A stretch of DNA of 64,000 nucleotides, taken from contig CM027382.1 in the NCBI GenBank assembly GCA_015680905.1, positions 9,955,501-10,019,500 on the forward strand, written 5' to 3'. The translations under genes were made by a program, and so were the position numbers. The DNA comes from Coptis chinensis (lineage: Eukaryota; Streptophyta; Magnoliopsida; Ranunculales; Ranunculaceae). Position 1 is the first letter of the stretch. Every line of letters starts with the position of its first letter. Below are positions 45,665 to 57,942 of the stretch, in pieces. The notes below the pieces were generated by a model. That model worked only from the letters and a program-made list of their open reading frames with translations. It was not told where the DNA came from and did not search any database.

Positions 45665-46611
45665 TAGGGGTGTTCATGGGTCGGTTCTGGGTCTATTTTA
45701 GCGGTTCCTATCGGGTTTGGTTCTTTCGGGTTTTTTTTCTATATTTTGAAAACCCGGACCCATACCCATTAAATTAGTCGGTTCCGGTTCCTTATCGGGT
45801 TATACATTTTTATTGCTAAAATTATTTTTTTTAGTTATATAACCGATATAAAAGTTGGTTTACGGGGACTATAACACTTGTCATCGATATTTTTGTCCTC
45901 TCATAAGAAGTAATGGTCCTAAATTCAATACTAATATTTGAAAGTTATCAAAAAATTTAAATACATTCTCATACATTATATGTATGTGTATATTTTAAAT
46001 CGAACATATGTATATTATACTATACGCAATGCGTCATATATATATAGAATAAATACCACATGTACCACAATTGTTAGTTAGCATTGCACGTATTCGTTAT
46101 CTAATATATATACATGTAATATATCAAACGCATTACCGCTTCATGTATTAGTTAATATAGACAGTGCATAAGTTAATTCATAGTATACGACTATATAATG
46201 TTATAGACGTGACACGTAAATATTATTATTAATATTTATAATACACATATTTAATGTAATATTATAAAAGATGCATTTAATAACACACATTCACTATTAT
46301 GCTAAATGTTATATATATTTAGTATAATTTTACACCTAACAAATATAGACTATATATAATAATAATGTTTGGGTTTGTTTTTATTTAGTGTAATATAATA
46401 CTAAATTCTATATATCAAAATCAAACAAATTGGTTCCGGTTTGGGTACCTATCGGTTTTTTACTATTCGGTTCTAATGGGTTCGGTTCTTTATCGGGTCG
46501 GTTCTTGAAGACCCACTTTAAATGGGTATAACATTTTAGGACCCAGACCCACTATAAATGGTTCCGATTTCGATTCGGGTTTGGGTAATTGGGTACCCAT
46601 GCACACCCCTA
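45665..46611. mobile_element. hAT-type MITE (947 bp)
   Basis: Inverted ends TAGGGGTGTTCATGGGT and ACCCATGCACACCCCTA (differing at one base over 17), with an 8-bp target duplication CCTCTAGT (45657-45664) and CCTGTAGT (46612-46619) that agree at seven of eight positions. Subterminal DNA is rich in GGTTCGGGT and ACCCGACCC-like motifs around a very AT-rich core. No coding capacity. It is the same broad family as the element at 19542-20503 but a different subfamily. Confidence 0.85.
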
Positions 46612-46619
46612 CCTGTAGT

Positions 46620-47471
46620 GTCTAAAATAATACATATTGAATTTTCAATCTCCTCTAATATCTTACTTAGTGACGAACTTAGTGACGAACTTTTCTTAAC
46701 AAATGTAAAGTGTCCACCTGAAGATTTTGAAACCTATCCAATTCATTTGTTAGGTGTCACACTAGTAAGAAATGAAAGTAAGAAGAGTAAGAAGAAACAG
46801 GATTAGGTTTTATTTGTTAAAACTGCCATTTTAATATTACATTTGGATGCCGTTTGGAAACCATTTTAAATATAAATAATTATGTTTCTAAAATCAATTC
46901 TAACATAAATATTTTTTAAATAAATATATATAGAAAAAATGATACCAAACAACCAAATACAAATCAATTATTGATTTAATGACCAAATAAAAAATGGAAA
47001 GATAAATTACCAAAAACAAAAAAGAAACATAATATGGAAATTCATTTCAAAAGCAATGGCCAGAATGCCTCCATAATTTTTGTTTTTCATTCTTTAAGCC
47101 ACTTTTTTTTTTGTTTATCTTTTAATGGATTGAGAATGAGATAATGGATTCTAAAAAAATTTACCAAACAATTTTTTTTATATCCAAAATCAATTATATA
47201 ACTCATAATACATTATTTGTCATATAATGGATTATCACAATAGTTGTCAAACGGTCATGAAATGCCATTTGCATGTTTGGATGACGTGAATGGTATGGCT
47301 ATGTATTTTGTTCATTCACAACCGAATGGCAGGTTAAAAAGCAGACTGTGGTCTATATGGGTGCTATGGATCAACACCTTGACTTCTAGCAAAAATCAAA
47401 ATTTATCAAAAACTAAATCCAATCCCCAGCCATGGACACTACTAGCTTCTTAAATCATTTGTTTTGTACAT
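46620..47471. other. No feature recognised
   Basis: AT-rich intergenic DNA with short reading frames only, ending at the target site of the Sirevirus-like element. Confidence 0.4.
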
Positions 47472-47476
47472 TCTTC

Positions 47477-48211
47477 TGAAAAGCCCATAGTGTGTTTGGC
47501 CCATTTCGTGCCTAAGCTATGTTTTGAGTCTATCAGTCAGGGAAATACGGTGATAACCATGTAAGTAAAAAGATCGACATCAACAAAATCGGATATCGAT
47601 TGAGAGATTAAAACAGATGCGAGATTCTCGGATATGCAATCTTGTTGAGAGAGTCGTAACAGGGTTGATCGAGTGAGTTCGAGGTTGCCTTTAAAAAGAG
47701 AAAAACTCACACGGTAAAGATGAGCTTTTCACCAGAAAGTTTGCTGGAGATATTGAAGTGGATTTCTTCATCTTGTCAATCCAGTGATCTTATTGTTGCG
47801 ACTACATGAGATCACTAAATTGAGTTCTTCCATACGTGTTAATTGTTGGTAGCTCTTGCGAAGGGAGTGAATCTTCTTCCTGCGAAAGGAGGCGAAAGGA
47901 GGCGAAAGGTTACAATATTGAGAAGTACGATATTTGGGTAATCATGGGACTTGATCCTCGTTGTGAGTATTCTTACTTTGTAACTGATTGATTTATATAG
48001 TGGGTTTTTATCTCACTACCTGAGATAGGTAGTGACGTTGATGTTTCCCAGTGATTGGGTTTACCACGAAAAAAAAATTCTCTGTGTCTTGTCTCATTTT
48101 ATTTTTTCAGTTTGATTGTCATAGATAATTGTTTTCTTGTGCATGATTAAATCTAATTGGGAACATTGAATTCATCGAGATTACTCTGTGAAATCGTATC
48201 TGGAAATTTCA
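47477..48211 (+). repeat. 5' LTR of the Sirevirus-like element
   Basis: Starts TGAAAAGCCCATAGTG and ends GGAAATTTCA. Relative to the 3' LTR it has two small extra segments (about 20 bp near 47655 and a GGAGGCGAAA repeat near 47890). Confidence 0.92.
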
Positions 48212-48289
48212 ATTGGTATCAGAGCAGTTACGCTCTTAAAGGTTTAAAAGCCTAGGCGTGATTTTTTTGTTCCTTAAAAAAAAAAATTG

Positions 48290-50130
48290 TTAGATGGAAG
48301 TTGATAAGTTTGGTACTTCTAATCGACCTCCTCAATTTGATGGGAAAAACTTTCCCTACTGGAAAGCTAGAATGACAGCTTACCTACAAGCCTTAGGTGA
48401 TGATGTTTGAATAGCTGTAGAAGATGGTTGGGTTCATCCTACTCAAACTATCGGGTCTGGTGACACTACTGTAAATTCATTAAAACCTAGAAACCAATGG
48501 CCATGAATCCTAACAAATTCAGACGCATTTCCACTTGTACCACCTCAAAAGAGGCTTGGGATAAGCATGTTATTTCGCATGAAGGTGATAGTGCTGTCAA
48601 AGAGAGTAAGCTTGAGTTGCTTACTACTCAATTTGAGACCATGAAGATGGAAGATAGTGAGACATTTGATGAATTCTTTATCCGTCTCCAAGATGTGATT
48701 AACTCTAGCACGGCTTTTGGTTTAGAGTATCCAGATGTTCAAGTTGTTCGCAAGATCTTGAGGTCATTACCTAAGAGGTTTAGATCTCGAAAAGATGCCA
48801 TTCAAGAGGCACATGATATAAAAAGAATGTCCATTGAGACTCTTGCGGGCAAATTGCGCACTTTTGAGATGGAATTAGAGTATGAAAATCCTCAGAAGAA
48901 TAAGAATTTAGCTTTCAAGAGTTCATCTTATTCTAATTCTTCTAAGGATTTCTCTGAAAATGATGTCTCTCTCGAGGATGAGTCTTTTGATATTGATCAT
49001 GAGATTGCTCTTATTTCTAGAGATTTCCAGAAACTATTGAAAATGAAACATCGAAGAGAATTTACTGATAAAGGGAAATTTAATAATCAAGTGTCAAGAC
49101 CTCATGATAGGTTCAAAACTGAAAATAGACCAGACAAGTCTTTTACTGATTTCTCAAAAGTCCAATGTTATAAGTGTAATAGGTTCGGTCACTATGCTCA
49201 CAATTGTCCTACGAAATTGAATAAGAAACCCTTAGAGAAAAGGAAAGCCAACATTTCTGTAACTTGGGATGATAGTGATGACGAGATTGAACTTGATGAT
49301 TCCCAAGCTGATGAAATTGTTAACTATGTTGTGTATGGTGCTAGTCTTTGTGGAGATCTTGAGGAATCTGACAAAAATAGTTTTGCAAATAGCAAGTTGA
49401 ATAATTTTGAGTCGAGTGTTACTGATGATGATTGGGCTGAGATGTACTCTAACTCTGTTGCCAAGTGTATCAAGCTTGACAAGACAAATAAAAATCTTAT
49501 AGTCAAGTTTGACGCACTTAATGCTCAAGTTTTATCTGGAGCTGAGGAGTACAATATTCAGGCTGAATTGTTTGAACAAGAAAAACAAACTTTTTTAAGC
49601 AAAATTGATGTTCTAGAGAGAAAGAATTTTGATAGCGAAGAAAAATGCAAATCTGTCTTGGCTGAACTTAAGCAGACCAAGAAAGACTTGGTGTTTACTC
49701 AACATCAACTTCAAGCCTTCACTAATGGTGCTCAACAACTTGACAAAATGCTTGGGGTGGGTAAATCTCATTCTGACAAGAGAGGTCTGGGTTATAATGA
49801 TGCTAATGCATCATCTTCTAATACCTCTTGTGCTATTACTTTTGTGAAAGCTAAGGAACATCCTGCAACTATGGTCTCTCCTAGTGTCAGCAAAAACAGT
49901 GTAAGAGCTCATAAGAAACTTCCTATTCAAAAGGTTCGGTTTGAGTCAAAGTCTATTGTCAAACATAAAGTGTTTACATGTTATGCTTGTGGTAGAATGG
50001 GACATCTTGCGCCTTTTTGTTGGTACAATCATTATTCTTTTTTTCATGGAAACAGATTTTGGAATTCTTATGTGCCCTTTCGACAAAAATCATATTATCA
50101 CACACTTGGACTCCTAACCGTTTCATGAAT
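48290..50130 (+). other. Gag region of the Sirevirus-like element (fossil)
   Basis: It opens with MEVDKFGTSNRPPQFDGKNF and PYWKARMTAYLQALGDD, followed by the gag core (SKLELLTTQFETMKMEDSET, LRSLPKRFRSRKDAI), a CCHC knuckle CYKCNRFGHYAHNC near 49165, a coiled-coil stretch and a second cysteine motif CYACGRMGHLAPFC near 49980. A long gag with a coiled coil is usual for Sireviruses. Confidence 0.82.
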
Positions 50131-50299
50131 ATGCAGCAAAAGAAACATATGAAGGCTAATGATAGGAATGTGTACAAAACCTCTCGTCACACTCAATATT
50201 CTCATACTTCAGCGAGGAAGCTAAAGACTATTTGGGTAAGGAAAGACGACCTTTGTCCACAGCTCACGTGCAAGGTGGTTGTTACTGCTCTTCATGCCT

Positions 50300-51400
50300 C
50301 CCGTCAAACTGCCCAGTGGTATTTGGATAGTGGGTGTTCTCGCCACATGACTGGTGATGCTACCAAGTTTAGCAACTTTACTCCATTCAAAGGAGGTAAT
50401 GTCACTTTTGGCGATGGTAGCCAATCACAGGTTATTGGTAAAGGCACTATAGATGGTCTTGGTCTTCCTAATGGTAAGATTGTTCTTTTGGTTAAAGATT
50501 TACAGGCTAATCTAATTAGTATTAGTCAATTATGCGACAAACACCACACTGTCAGTTTTCAAAAAGATATTTGTAAGGTTCTTAATGGTAAAGGACAGTG
50601 TGTGATAACTGGTACAAGAACTTCTGATAATTGTTACGCAATCCATCAGGAGCCCTTGGTTACTAGTTGCAAATTGGCTAAACTTGATGAGATTCAGTTG
50701 TGGCATCAAAGATTAGGTCACATTAATTTTAAGGACCTTGACAAAATCACTAGAAAGGACCTAGTTAGAGGCCTTCCCAAACTTGGCAGACTTAGAAATG
50801 TTATTTGTGGACTTTGTCAAGTCGGAAAACAAATTCGGAGTTCCCATAAAAAGGTTAAGGACATTGCTACCTCGTACCCTTTAGAATTAATTCATATGGA
50901 CCTTATGGGTCCTATACGGACTGCTAGTATTGGTGGTAAGCGGTACATTCTTGTGATGGTTGATGACTTTACTAGATTCACATGGACTGCATTTTTTAGA
51001 GAGAAGTCCGACACTTTTATGGAATTCCAAGCTATTTCCTTACGGGTTCAAAATGAAAAAGATACCCAGATCACTTACATTCGAAGTGACCGTGGTGGTG
51101 AGTTTAAGGATACAGGTGTCATTGAGTATTGCATTGCCAATGGTACTTGGCAAAAGTTCTCAGCTCCTCGTACCCTTCAGCAGAATGGGGTGGTTGAGAG
51201 GAAGAACCGTGTTCTTCAAGAGATGGCTCAAGTTCTATTGCATAATAAGAGTCTATCCATAAATTTTTAGGCTGAGGCTGTTCATACAGCTTGTTATATT
51301 GTAAAATAGGGTTCGCCCTAACACTTTAAACACAGCTTATGAACTTTGGTATGGCAAGAAACCTAATGTTCAATACTTTCGTATTTTTGAAGTTCTTGTT
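50300..51400 (+). other. Protease and integrase region of the Sirevirus-like element (fossil)
   Basis: Protease block WYLDSGCSRHMTGDATKF near 50320, then the integrase zinc-binding region (LWHQRLGHINFKDLDK, ICGLCQVGKQIRSSH) and core (LIHMDLMGPIRTASIGGKRY, DDFTRFTWTAFFREKS, IRSDRGGEF, QQNGVVERKNR). Confidence 0.85.
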
Positions 51401-51899
51401 ATGTGTGCAGGGATCGTGAAAGTTTGTCCAAATTTGATACTCGGGGAGACAAAGGTATTTTACTTGGGTATTCTTCTAATAGTCGTGCTTTTAGAGTCTA
51501 TAATGAACGTACTCAGACTATTATGGAATCATGTAATGTGGTTGTTGATGATACTCTTGTGCACACTATTGGTAATGATGAGGCGGCAGATGACATGTTT
51601 GTTCAGAGTCCCACTACACTAGCTCCTGAACACTTCTCTATGACACCATCTACCACTAACGTACCTTCACATGTTGAGTCTATAAATGCAGCAGACTCGC
51701 CTTCTAGTGAACACGAATCTCCACACACAAATGACCTTGCACCTAATACTGGCTTCATCCAGCCAGTGACTTTTGATAAGGCTTCTGTTAGAGTGCAACA
51801 ACATCATTGTGTCCAAGATGTGATTGGTAACTTGAGTGATGACCTGCAAACTAGGAATAAAATTAAGAATACCATTCATTATGTTTTCTATGTTTCTGT

Positions 51900-53430
51900 G
51901 ATTGAGCCAAAGAATATCAATGAGGCTCTTGTTGATGAGGATTGGCTCCTTGCAATGCAAGAAGAGCTGGGTCAGTTTGTTCGTAGTGATGTGTGGTATC
52001 TTGTTCCTCGTCCTTTACACATTAATGTCATAGGCACAAAATGGATTTTTAAAAATAAAACTGATGAATTTGCTATTATTGTTCAGAACAAGGCTAGATT
52101 GGTTGCACAGGGGTATACCCAAGTTGAGGGGATTGATTTTGATGAAACGTTTGCTCCTGTTGCTCGATTAGAGTCTGTTAGGCTTTTGCTTGCTATGGCT
52201 TGTCATCTGAAATTTAAACTATTTCAGATGGATGTTAAGAGTGCTTTTTTAAATGGCATTCTTCAGGAAGAGGTGTATGTGGAGCAACCAAAAGGATTTG
52301 TTGATCCACATCATCCTACTCATGTTTATCGTCTTAAGAAGGCTCTTTATGGTCTTAAACAAGCTCCTAGAGCTTGGTATGAGCGCCTTACTGCCTTTCT
52401 TTTAGAACAGGGTTTTTCTAGAGGGGGAGCAGATAAGACTTTGTTTGTACATCATGGTAAAGATTATGTGCTTATTGCTCAGGTCTATGTGGATGACATT
52501 GTGTTTGGTTCCACCTCTGAACACCGTGCTCTTTCCTTTGCTGATCTTATGCGAACCGAATTTGAAATGAGTATGGTGGGTGAGCTAAATTATTTTCTTG
52601 GTCTCCAGGTAAAACAATTAGACAATGGGATTTTCGTTTCTCAGTCTAAATATGCTAGAGATATTCTGAAAAAGTTTGGTATGGACTCAACTAAGCATAC
52701 TTGGACTCCTATGAGTACGACGACTAAGTTGAGTAAGGACAACTCTGGTAAAGATGGAGATATAAAATTATACAGAAGCATCATTGGAAGCTTATTGTAT
52801 CTCACTGCGAGTCGTCCTGATATTGCGTTTAGTGTTGGTGCTTGTGCTAGATATCAAGCTTGTCCTAAGGAGTCTCATTTCCTTGCAGTAAAACGCATTC
52901 TTCGTTATGTTCATGCTACTTCTAGGTATGGCTTGTGGTATACTAGAGATACTAATTGTGCGATAACTGGTTATTCGGATGCCGACTGGGCTGGTAATGC
53001 TGATGATAGGAAGAGTACATCTGGTGCATGTTATTATATTGGTAACAACCTTATTGCTTGGCAAAGCAAGAAGCAAAATTCCATCTCCTTGTCCACAACC
53101 GAGGTGAATACATTCTTCTTTGGAAGTTCTTTGCACCCAATTGCTTTGGATGAAGCAAATGTTGAGGGATTACGGACTCAAACAGGGGTACTATGTCTAT
53201 TTTTTGTGATAACACTAGTGCCATCAATATTTCCAGAAATCCTGTTGAACATTCTCGAACTAAGCATATTGACATTAAGCATCACTTCATTCGGGACCAA
53301 GTCGAGAGTAAAGTGGTTTGCGTTGAGTATGTTCATATAGATAGTCAATTAGCTGATCTGTTTACTAAACCTTTAGATTCCCTTTGGTTTGAATTCCTTA
53401 GGAAATCTATTGGTATTTGTGCTTTTGACT
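51900..53430 (+). other. RT and RNase H region of the Sirevirus-like element (fossil)
   Basis: RT landmarks: [48 protein letters not shown], and [10 protein letters not shown] near 52490. RNase H landmarks: [40 protein letters not shown], and the terminal LFTKPL. Confidence 0.88.
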
Positions 53431-53860
53431 AGCTAGTGTTGTTTGTTCTGAAGTTTTTTTTATTTCTCAGGTTTTAGTTTCTCTTTTGGATTTTATGTTC
53501 ATGATTTCTAGATTAAAAAAAGAGTACGAAGTGGTTTTCTGCATCCTTGGGGGTGTTAAGTATATTGATAAAGTAGCACTCATTTACTGGCATATGTTGA
53601 CTATTTTGCTCTTTGTTTCCATGTGTGTGAGATGTCAGGTTTTAAATTGCAGTTCATGTCATTCATTGCAATCTTAATCCAGTTGTGCATTGCTTCATAA
53701 TGCTTCTCTTATATCGGATTTTCTGTTGTCACACACATCTTACACACTCACACTACTATTTGAGTTTTATAGTTTTCACCGGACTTCTATGACATATATA
53801 TTTTCTATACGTTTGTGAAATTTGTGCAACTCAATATTATATTTTTTAATTTATGGAGCA

Positions 53861-54140
53861 CAGGCATGTAATCACCCAGGTTGGTCGATTTGTAGGGGTT
53901 TAAGCCTGGTAATCTAAGACCAACTGGTCTGGACTTACCAATCGACAACCTGTTACAAGGGATGATTCCTCTCCAGTATATAAAGTCTCTCTCTCTTGGG
54001 GCACAGGCATGTAACCACCCGGGTCGGTAGATTCGTAGGGGTTTCCACCTGGTAATCTAAGACCAACTGGTCTGGACTTACCAATCGAAAGCCTGTTATA
54101 AGGGATGGTTCCTCTCCAATATATCTATATATATTAAGGA
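53861..54140 (+). repeat. Tandem duplication (2 x ~140 bp) in the Sirevirus-like element
   Basis: Two adjacent units share GCACAGGCATGTAA, CTGGTAATCTAAGACCAACT and GGTCTGGACTTACCAATCGA, and end in a CCTCTCCA(A/G)TATAT segment. They are about 90% alike by eye. Confidence 0.85.
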
Positions 54141-54177
54141 AAAGTAAAAGAAAAAGCAAAAGAAAAAGAAAATGAAA

Positions 54178-54216
<39 letters not shown>
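54137..54216 (+). repeat. Purine (AAAG)n microsatellite
   Basis: An A/G-only tract passing from irregular AAAAG into a clean run of AAAG repeats. Confidence 0.95.
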
Positions 54217-55797
54217 GAAGAACGAATAATACTAATGCTTATTCTTGTATTTTCTTGAGTTGCTGCTTTTCATTTTCATATAGTTAGTTGATGTCATATC
54301 ATTCCCGATGGAAACTATGCTTCACAAATGTGTGTTGATCATTGATCTCTTGCACAAACAGAAATCTGCACTATAAGTCTTGCATTATGGTCCTAATACG
54401 CATTGTGATTTTGTTTTCAATGCGTTATATGACTTGTTTTTTTTTTGCAGCTCATGTCATGTGGTCGAAAGTGACAAGTTTAGTCTTGCTAATGCCATTT
54501 TCTGAATTGTTCTTTATGAATGTGCTTAACTTCTTCTTATGCATGTTTGCATTTCATGTTCTCCTCTTTCATTGTTTTTGGGTACAGAGTTGTCCTGCCA
54601 CTTCTTGCAGAGCGTGTTACTCCTTCACTTCATATTCTCTGCTGGTGGTATCCTCTTTTTTTTGTTTCTTCATAATAGGTAACATTTTTACTTGTTGCTC
54701 TGCTGGCCTCTCTTTCTGTGTCACTCCTTATGCTGTCAGCGTTCAAATGGAAGTTGCGTATATTGGCGGGAGTGTTTTCTGTCCTTGCGATTTTGGTACA
54801 CGGTTCAAAGATGATTAATGTCTCAACTCTCTTACTCTGGGATGATGTAAGGGAGTCTCTGTCAAGTGTGTGTAATCCTTGAAAATGCTTAATGGAAGTT
54901 TTACTGCAACATTTATTAACCGATTCCTTCTGACATTTCCATGCTTTCTTGTTTTTTTAAAGAGCGTGTCATTAGTGGATACTTCTTTTGAGTCCTACAG
55001 CAGCCCTATTCATTTTTTTTGCATCTTAATATGTGACTGCTCTCTTTGTCAAGGTCAGAACCTGCTGTCACATGGGTTACTTGCTTGGTTGTTACTTGTG
55101 GTTATTCTGCAATATTTTATTTTTCATATATTATCAGTGTTCTTTTGCTCTGCCTTCATTTCTTATGTGTCCATATTTGATGTCTCATGGCTTCGTTTGT
55201 AGATTTCCTTTCCATCAATAAGCTATCTCCTGAAGTTCTATGTTTTGTATGGTGATCTCTTAGTGAGGGGGAGTTCCACATGCACCCTACTTGTTTTCAT
55301 TTAGGGGGTTTTTTCATTTAGGGGGATTCGTCTTTTGTTGGCTACGTTTCTCATTGCTTCTGTTGCGTAAATTTATGTTGCTCATTACCCATCTTCACTT
55401 TTGTCCTTTCGTGACAAAAAGGGGGAGATGTTTCACTGGTTTGCTTTATGTGCAGCGGATGGTCTTATTCCAAAGAGAATGCAGGATTTTTGAAAAGCAT
55501 AAAGATCTTTGGTTTAGTTTTGACTTGGATGATATGAGGTGTTGAAAACCTTGTGGAGACTGTGAGTGTTTCGGAAATGTTTATGCTACAGATGAAGTCA
55601 AATAAGAAGAGAGCCGGCTGATGCTGAAGTGAGGGGGAGAATTATGTGTGAAACTGGAACTTTGTGTTTTGAGTTTTCTTGAGTCCTTTGTAATAAGCTT
55701 TATGTCATTAGCATAAAGTCTTTTGATGTATTTTCCAGTGAATTATTTGTAAGCTCTTTGTAAGGTTTTGTCACGAAATTGGCCAAAAGGGGGAGAT

Positions 55798-56500
55798 TGA
55801 AAAGCCCATAGTGTGTTTGGCCCATTTCGTGCCTAAACTATGTTTTGAGTCTATCAGTCAGGGAAATACGGTGATAACCATGGAAGTAAAAAGATCGACA
55901 TCAATAAAATCGGATATCGATTGAGAGATTAAAACAGATGCGAGATTCTCGGATATGCAATCTTGTTGATCGAGTGAGTTCGAGGTTGCCTTTAAAAAGA
56001 GAAAAACTCACACGGTAAAGATGAGCTTTTCACCAGAAAGTTTGCTGGAGATATTGAAGTGGATTTCTTCATCTTGTCAATCCAGTGATCTTATTGTTGC
56101 GACTACATGAGATCACTAAATTGAGTTCTTCCATACGTGTTAATTGTTGGTAGCTCTTGCGAAGGGAGTGAATCTTCTTCCTGCGAAAGAAGGCAAAAGG
56201 TTACAATATTGAGGAGTACGATATTCGGGTAATCATGGGACTTGATCCTCGTTGTGAGTATTCTTATTTTGTAACTGATTGATTTATATAGTGGGTTTTT
56301 ATCTCACTACCTGAGATAGGTAGTGACGTGGATGTTTCCCAGTGATTGGGTTTACCACGAAAAAAAAATTCTTTGTGTTGTCTCGTTTTATTTTTTCAGT
56401 TTGATTGTCATAGATAATTGTTTGCTTGTGCATGATTAAATCTAATTGGGAACATTGAATTCATCGAGATTACTCTGTGAAATCGTATATGGGAATTTCA
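55798..56500 (+). repeat. 3' LTR of the Sirevirus-like element
   Basis: Starts TGAAAAGCCCATAGTG directly after the polypurine tract AAAAGGGGGAGAT and ends GGGAATTTCA, followed by the target duplication TCTTC. Confidence 0.92.
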
Positions 56501-56505
56501 TCTTC

Positions 56506-57373
56506 TTGTCAGATAACGGAGATAAAACTGTAGAGAGAAGGTGGAAAGCAAGGCGAGACAAACTTTCAGCAATTTGAAACTTGGAATGCTACTCAAGGCA
56601 CCACTCAGTATATTTCTGGGCCAATCGCATCTATTTGGGCTTCGGATATGGCCCAGCCCATCTACAGAACCTAATGTCCGCCCCCATTTGATACCTGGAA
56701 TAATTTCCTAGAGTGATTTCCAAGAACAATGAGGAAACAGGGAAAATTACTAGGGTAGTCCATCATCAACCAAATTAGTTTAGTAGTGGAATTTTTGTCG
56801 ATCAAAGAAATGAGTTAGTACCTGCTGTTCTATTACGAACAATCTACGATCCACACCCACAACAACTAGAGGAGGAGGAGGAAGTAGAACTACTACATAC
56901 CCTACACATTAACCATGTTGGTATGTTACTAGGTAGACTATCAAACAACTTGTTCATATCATCGCCATAAGGATTCCTCCCGCTGTTGCTCGAAATAAAA
57001 GAATGCTACTCTTACGCTAGGCAACAAGTAGGTTTGCTCACCATTCATGCTCCTAGCCTCCTACTGCACAGAGTCACAAACAAGATGAATAGATGATACA
57101 GTAGATGGAAGCAGAGGCCCTGCTAGTAACACAAAATTAATTGATGTAATCGTTGAAGTTGGCTTTAAAAGATTTGCAAATGAATGAAAAACACATTATA
57201 TACTTATTGAATGGAAAACCTGAATTAACTAAACGTAAATGTTTTCAATTAATTCTCTCCAAAGCCAACAAGTACCAACCAAAATCCCGGCCTGTGATTG
57301 TACATTATTTCGAAAATCATCCAATGAAAAACAGATTTCACAAACTATTAAAAGGGCCAATTAGATAAGTTGT
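56506..57373. other. Intergenic; no gene recognised
   Basis: A short open frame at 57153-57368 (MKLALKDLQMNEKHIIYLL...) has no recognised homology, and I do not count it as a gene. Confidence 0.35.
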
Positions 57374-57418
57374 CTAGGGGTCCCCTAGATCATATTTCTA
57401 GGGGAGCTTTATAAAAGG
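57374..57418 (+). promoter_or_regulatory. Promoter: perfect palindrome plus TATA box
   Basis: CTAGGGGTCCCCTAG (57374-57388) is a perfect 15-bp palindrome, and a further CTAGGGG half-site follows at 57398-57404. The TATA box CTTTATAAAAGG (57407-57418) comes directly after, and an ATG-led ORF starts ~195 bp downstream. The layout suggests a real promoter with a dimer-binding site, though the factor is unknown. Confidence 0.5.
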
Positions 57419-57612
57419 AAGACCGACACACAATTGACAAGCCTCATATAAAGATTGTCTGCACCCAATTGGAGCCACTAGAATTTCCACAAACAAGAGG
57501 AAAGAAGGGGCAGGCTCTTTTTCTCATCGATCAGTGTAATAGAATCAATCAATTGTTAATCATCATCATCATCAATTATCAGTTTACTGGTTGAACTTTT
57601 GTTGATCAAGCA

Positions 57613-57942
57613 ATGAGTTCAGTCAGCAGACAAATGAACACCAGAACAAGCAGAGAAGGTAGAAGAAGAGAAGTAGTAGTTGAAGCACCCTACAAGTTGT
57701 CAAAAGATTATTGGTTTGAACTCGACAAGAAATATGGCAATTTACTTCGAATTCCCCTTGATAATAATAATTATAATAAAATATCTCAGAATAAATTCCA
57801 GTCCATTACTGAATTCATCGAAGACTATTATAAGCAGTTCATTATGGAAAGAAAGACAGAACCGGCGTCGGAATCCGAGTTAGAGTTTCTGGAGGACGAT
57901 GGTTGTTTGGTTGCGCCATTTCAGTTTGCGCGCTTTTTGTAG
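57613..57942 (+). CDS. Hypothetical protein, 109 residues
   Basis: A complete ORF 195 bp after a strong TATA box. The protein starts MSSVSRQMNTRTSREGRRRE, has an Arg-rich N-terminus, a middle part YKLSKDYWFELDKKYGNLLR with predicted helix, an Asn/Tyr-rich stretch (NNNYNK), and an acidic C-terminal segment ESELEFLEDDG before APFQFARFL. I do not recognise the family. The untranslated leader contains an ATC-repeat (CATCATCATCATC). The coding-like sequence continues downstream in other frames, so this may be the 5' part of a longer, decayed gene. Confidence 0.4.
   Translation: MSSVSRQMNTRTSREGRRREVVVEAPYKLSKDYWFELDKKYGNLLRIPLDNNNYNKISQNKFQSITEFIEDYYKQFIMERKTEPASESELEFLEDDGCLVAPFQFARFL

Larger units (their letters stand above)
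53431..55797 (+). other. 3' non-pol region of the Sirevirus-like element
   Basis: A 2.4-kb stretch between RNase H and the 3' LTR, where some Sireviruses carry an envelope-like ORF. The longest plus-strand frame here (about 158 codons, from 54342) is hydrophobic and Cys/Phe-rich (SSFFCFFIIGNIFTCC) but shows no recognisable envelope feature, so I do not call one. It contains a tandem duplication, a purine microsatellite and four AGGGGGAG tracts. Confidence 0.6.
47477..56500 (+). mobile_element. Ty1/Copia LTR retrotransposon, Sirevirus-like (fossil)
   Basis: 9024 bp with a perfect 5-bp target duplication TCTTC (47472-47476 and 56501-56505), LTRs of ~735 and ~703 bp, and a textbook primer binding site TTGGTATCAGAGC after the 5' LTR. 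Order: LTR, gag with zinc knuckles, protease, integrase, RT, RNase H, a ~2.4-kb non-pol region, polypurine tract AAAAGGGGGAGA and LTR. The long 3' region and several repeated AGGGGGAG tracts before the 3' LTR are Sirevirus (Maximus/SIRE) traits. It looks nearly whole but is broken, with about four or five breaks in the coding region. LTRs are roughly 98% identical apart from two indels, so it is probably the youngest retroelement here (around or under one million years). Confidence 0.9.

Noticed and set aside
54342-54818. Envelope-like gene of the Sirevirus-like element.
   Set aside because: The frame is hydrophobic throughout without a signal peptide/anchor layout or known motif, so only the region is noted.
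57153-57368. 71-codon plus-strand frame MKLALKDLQMNEK....
   Set aside because: No promoter, no homology recognised, ends just before the real TATA region.
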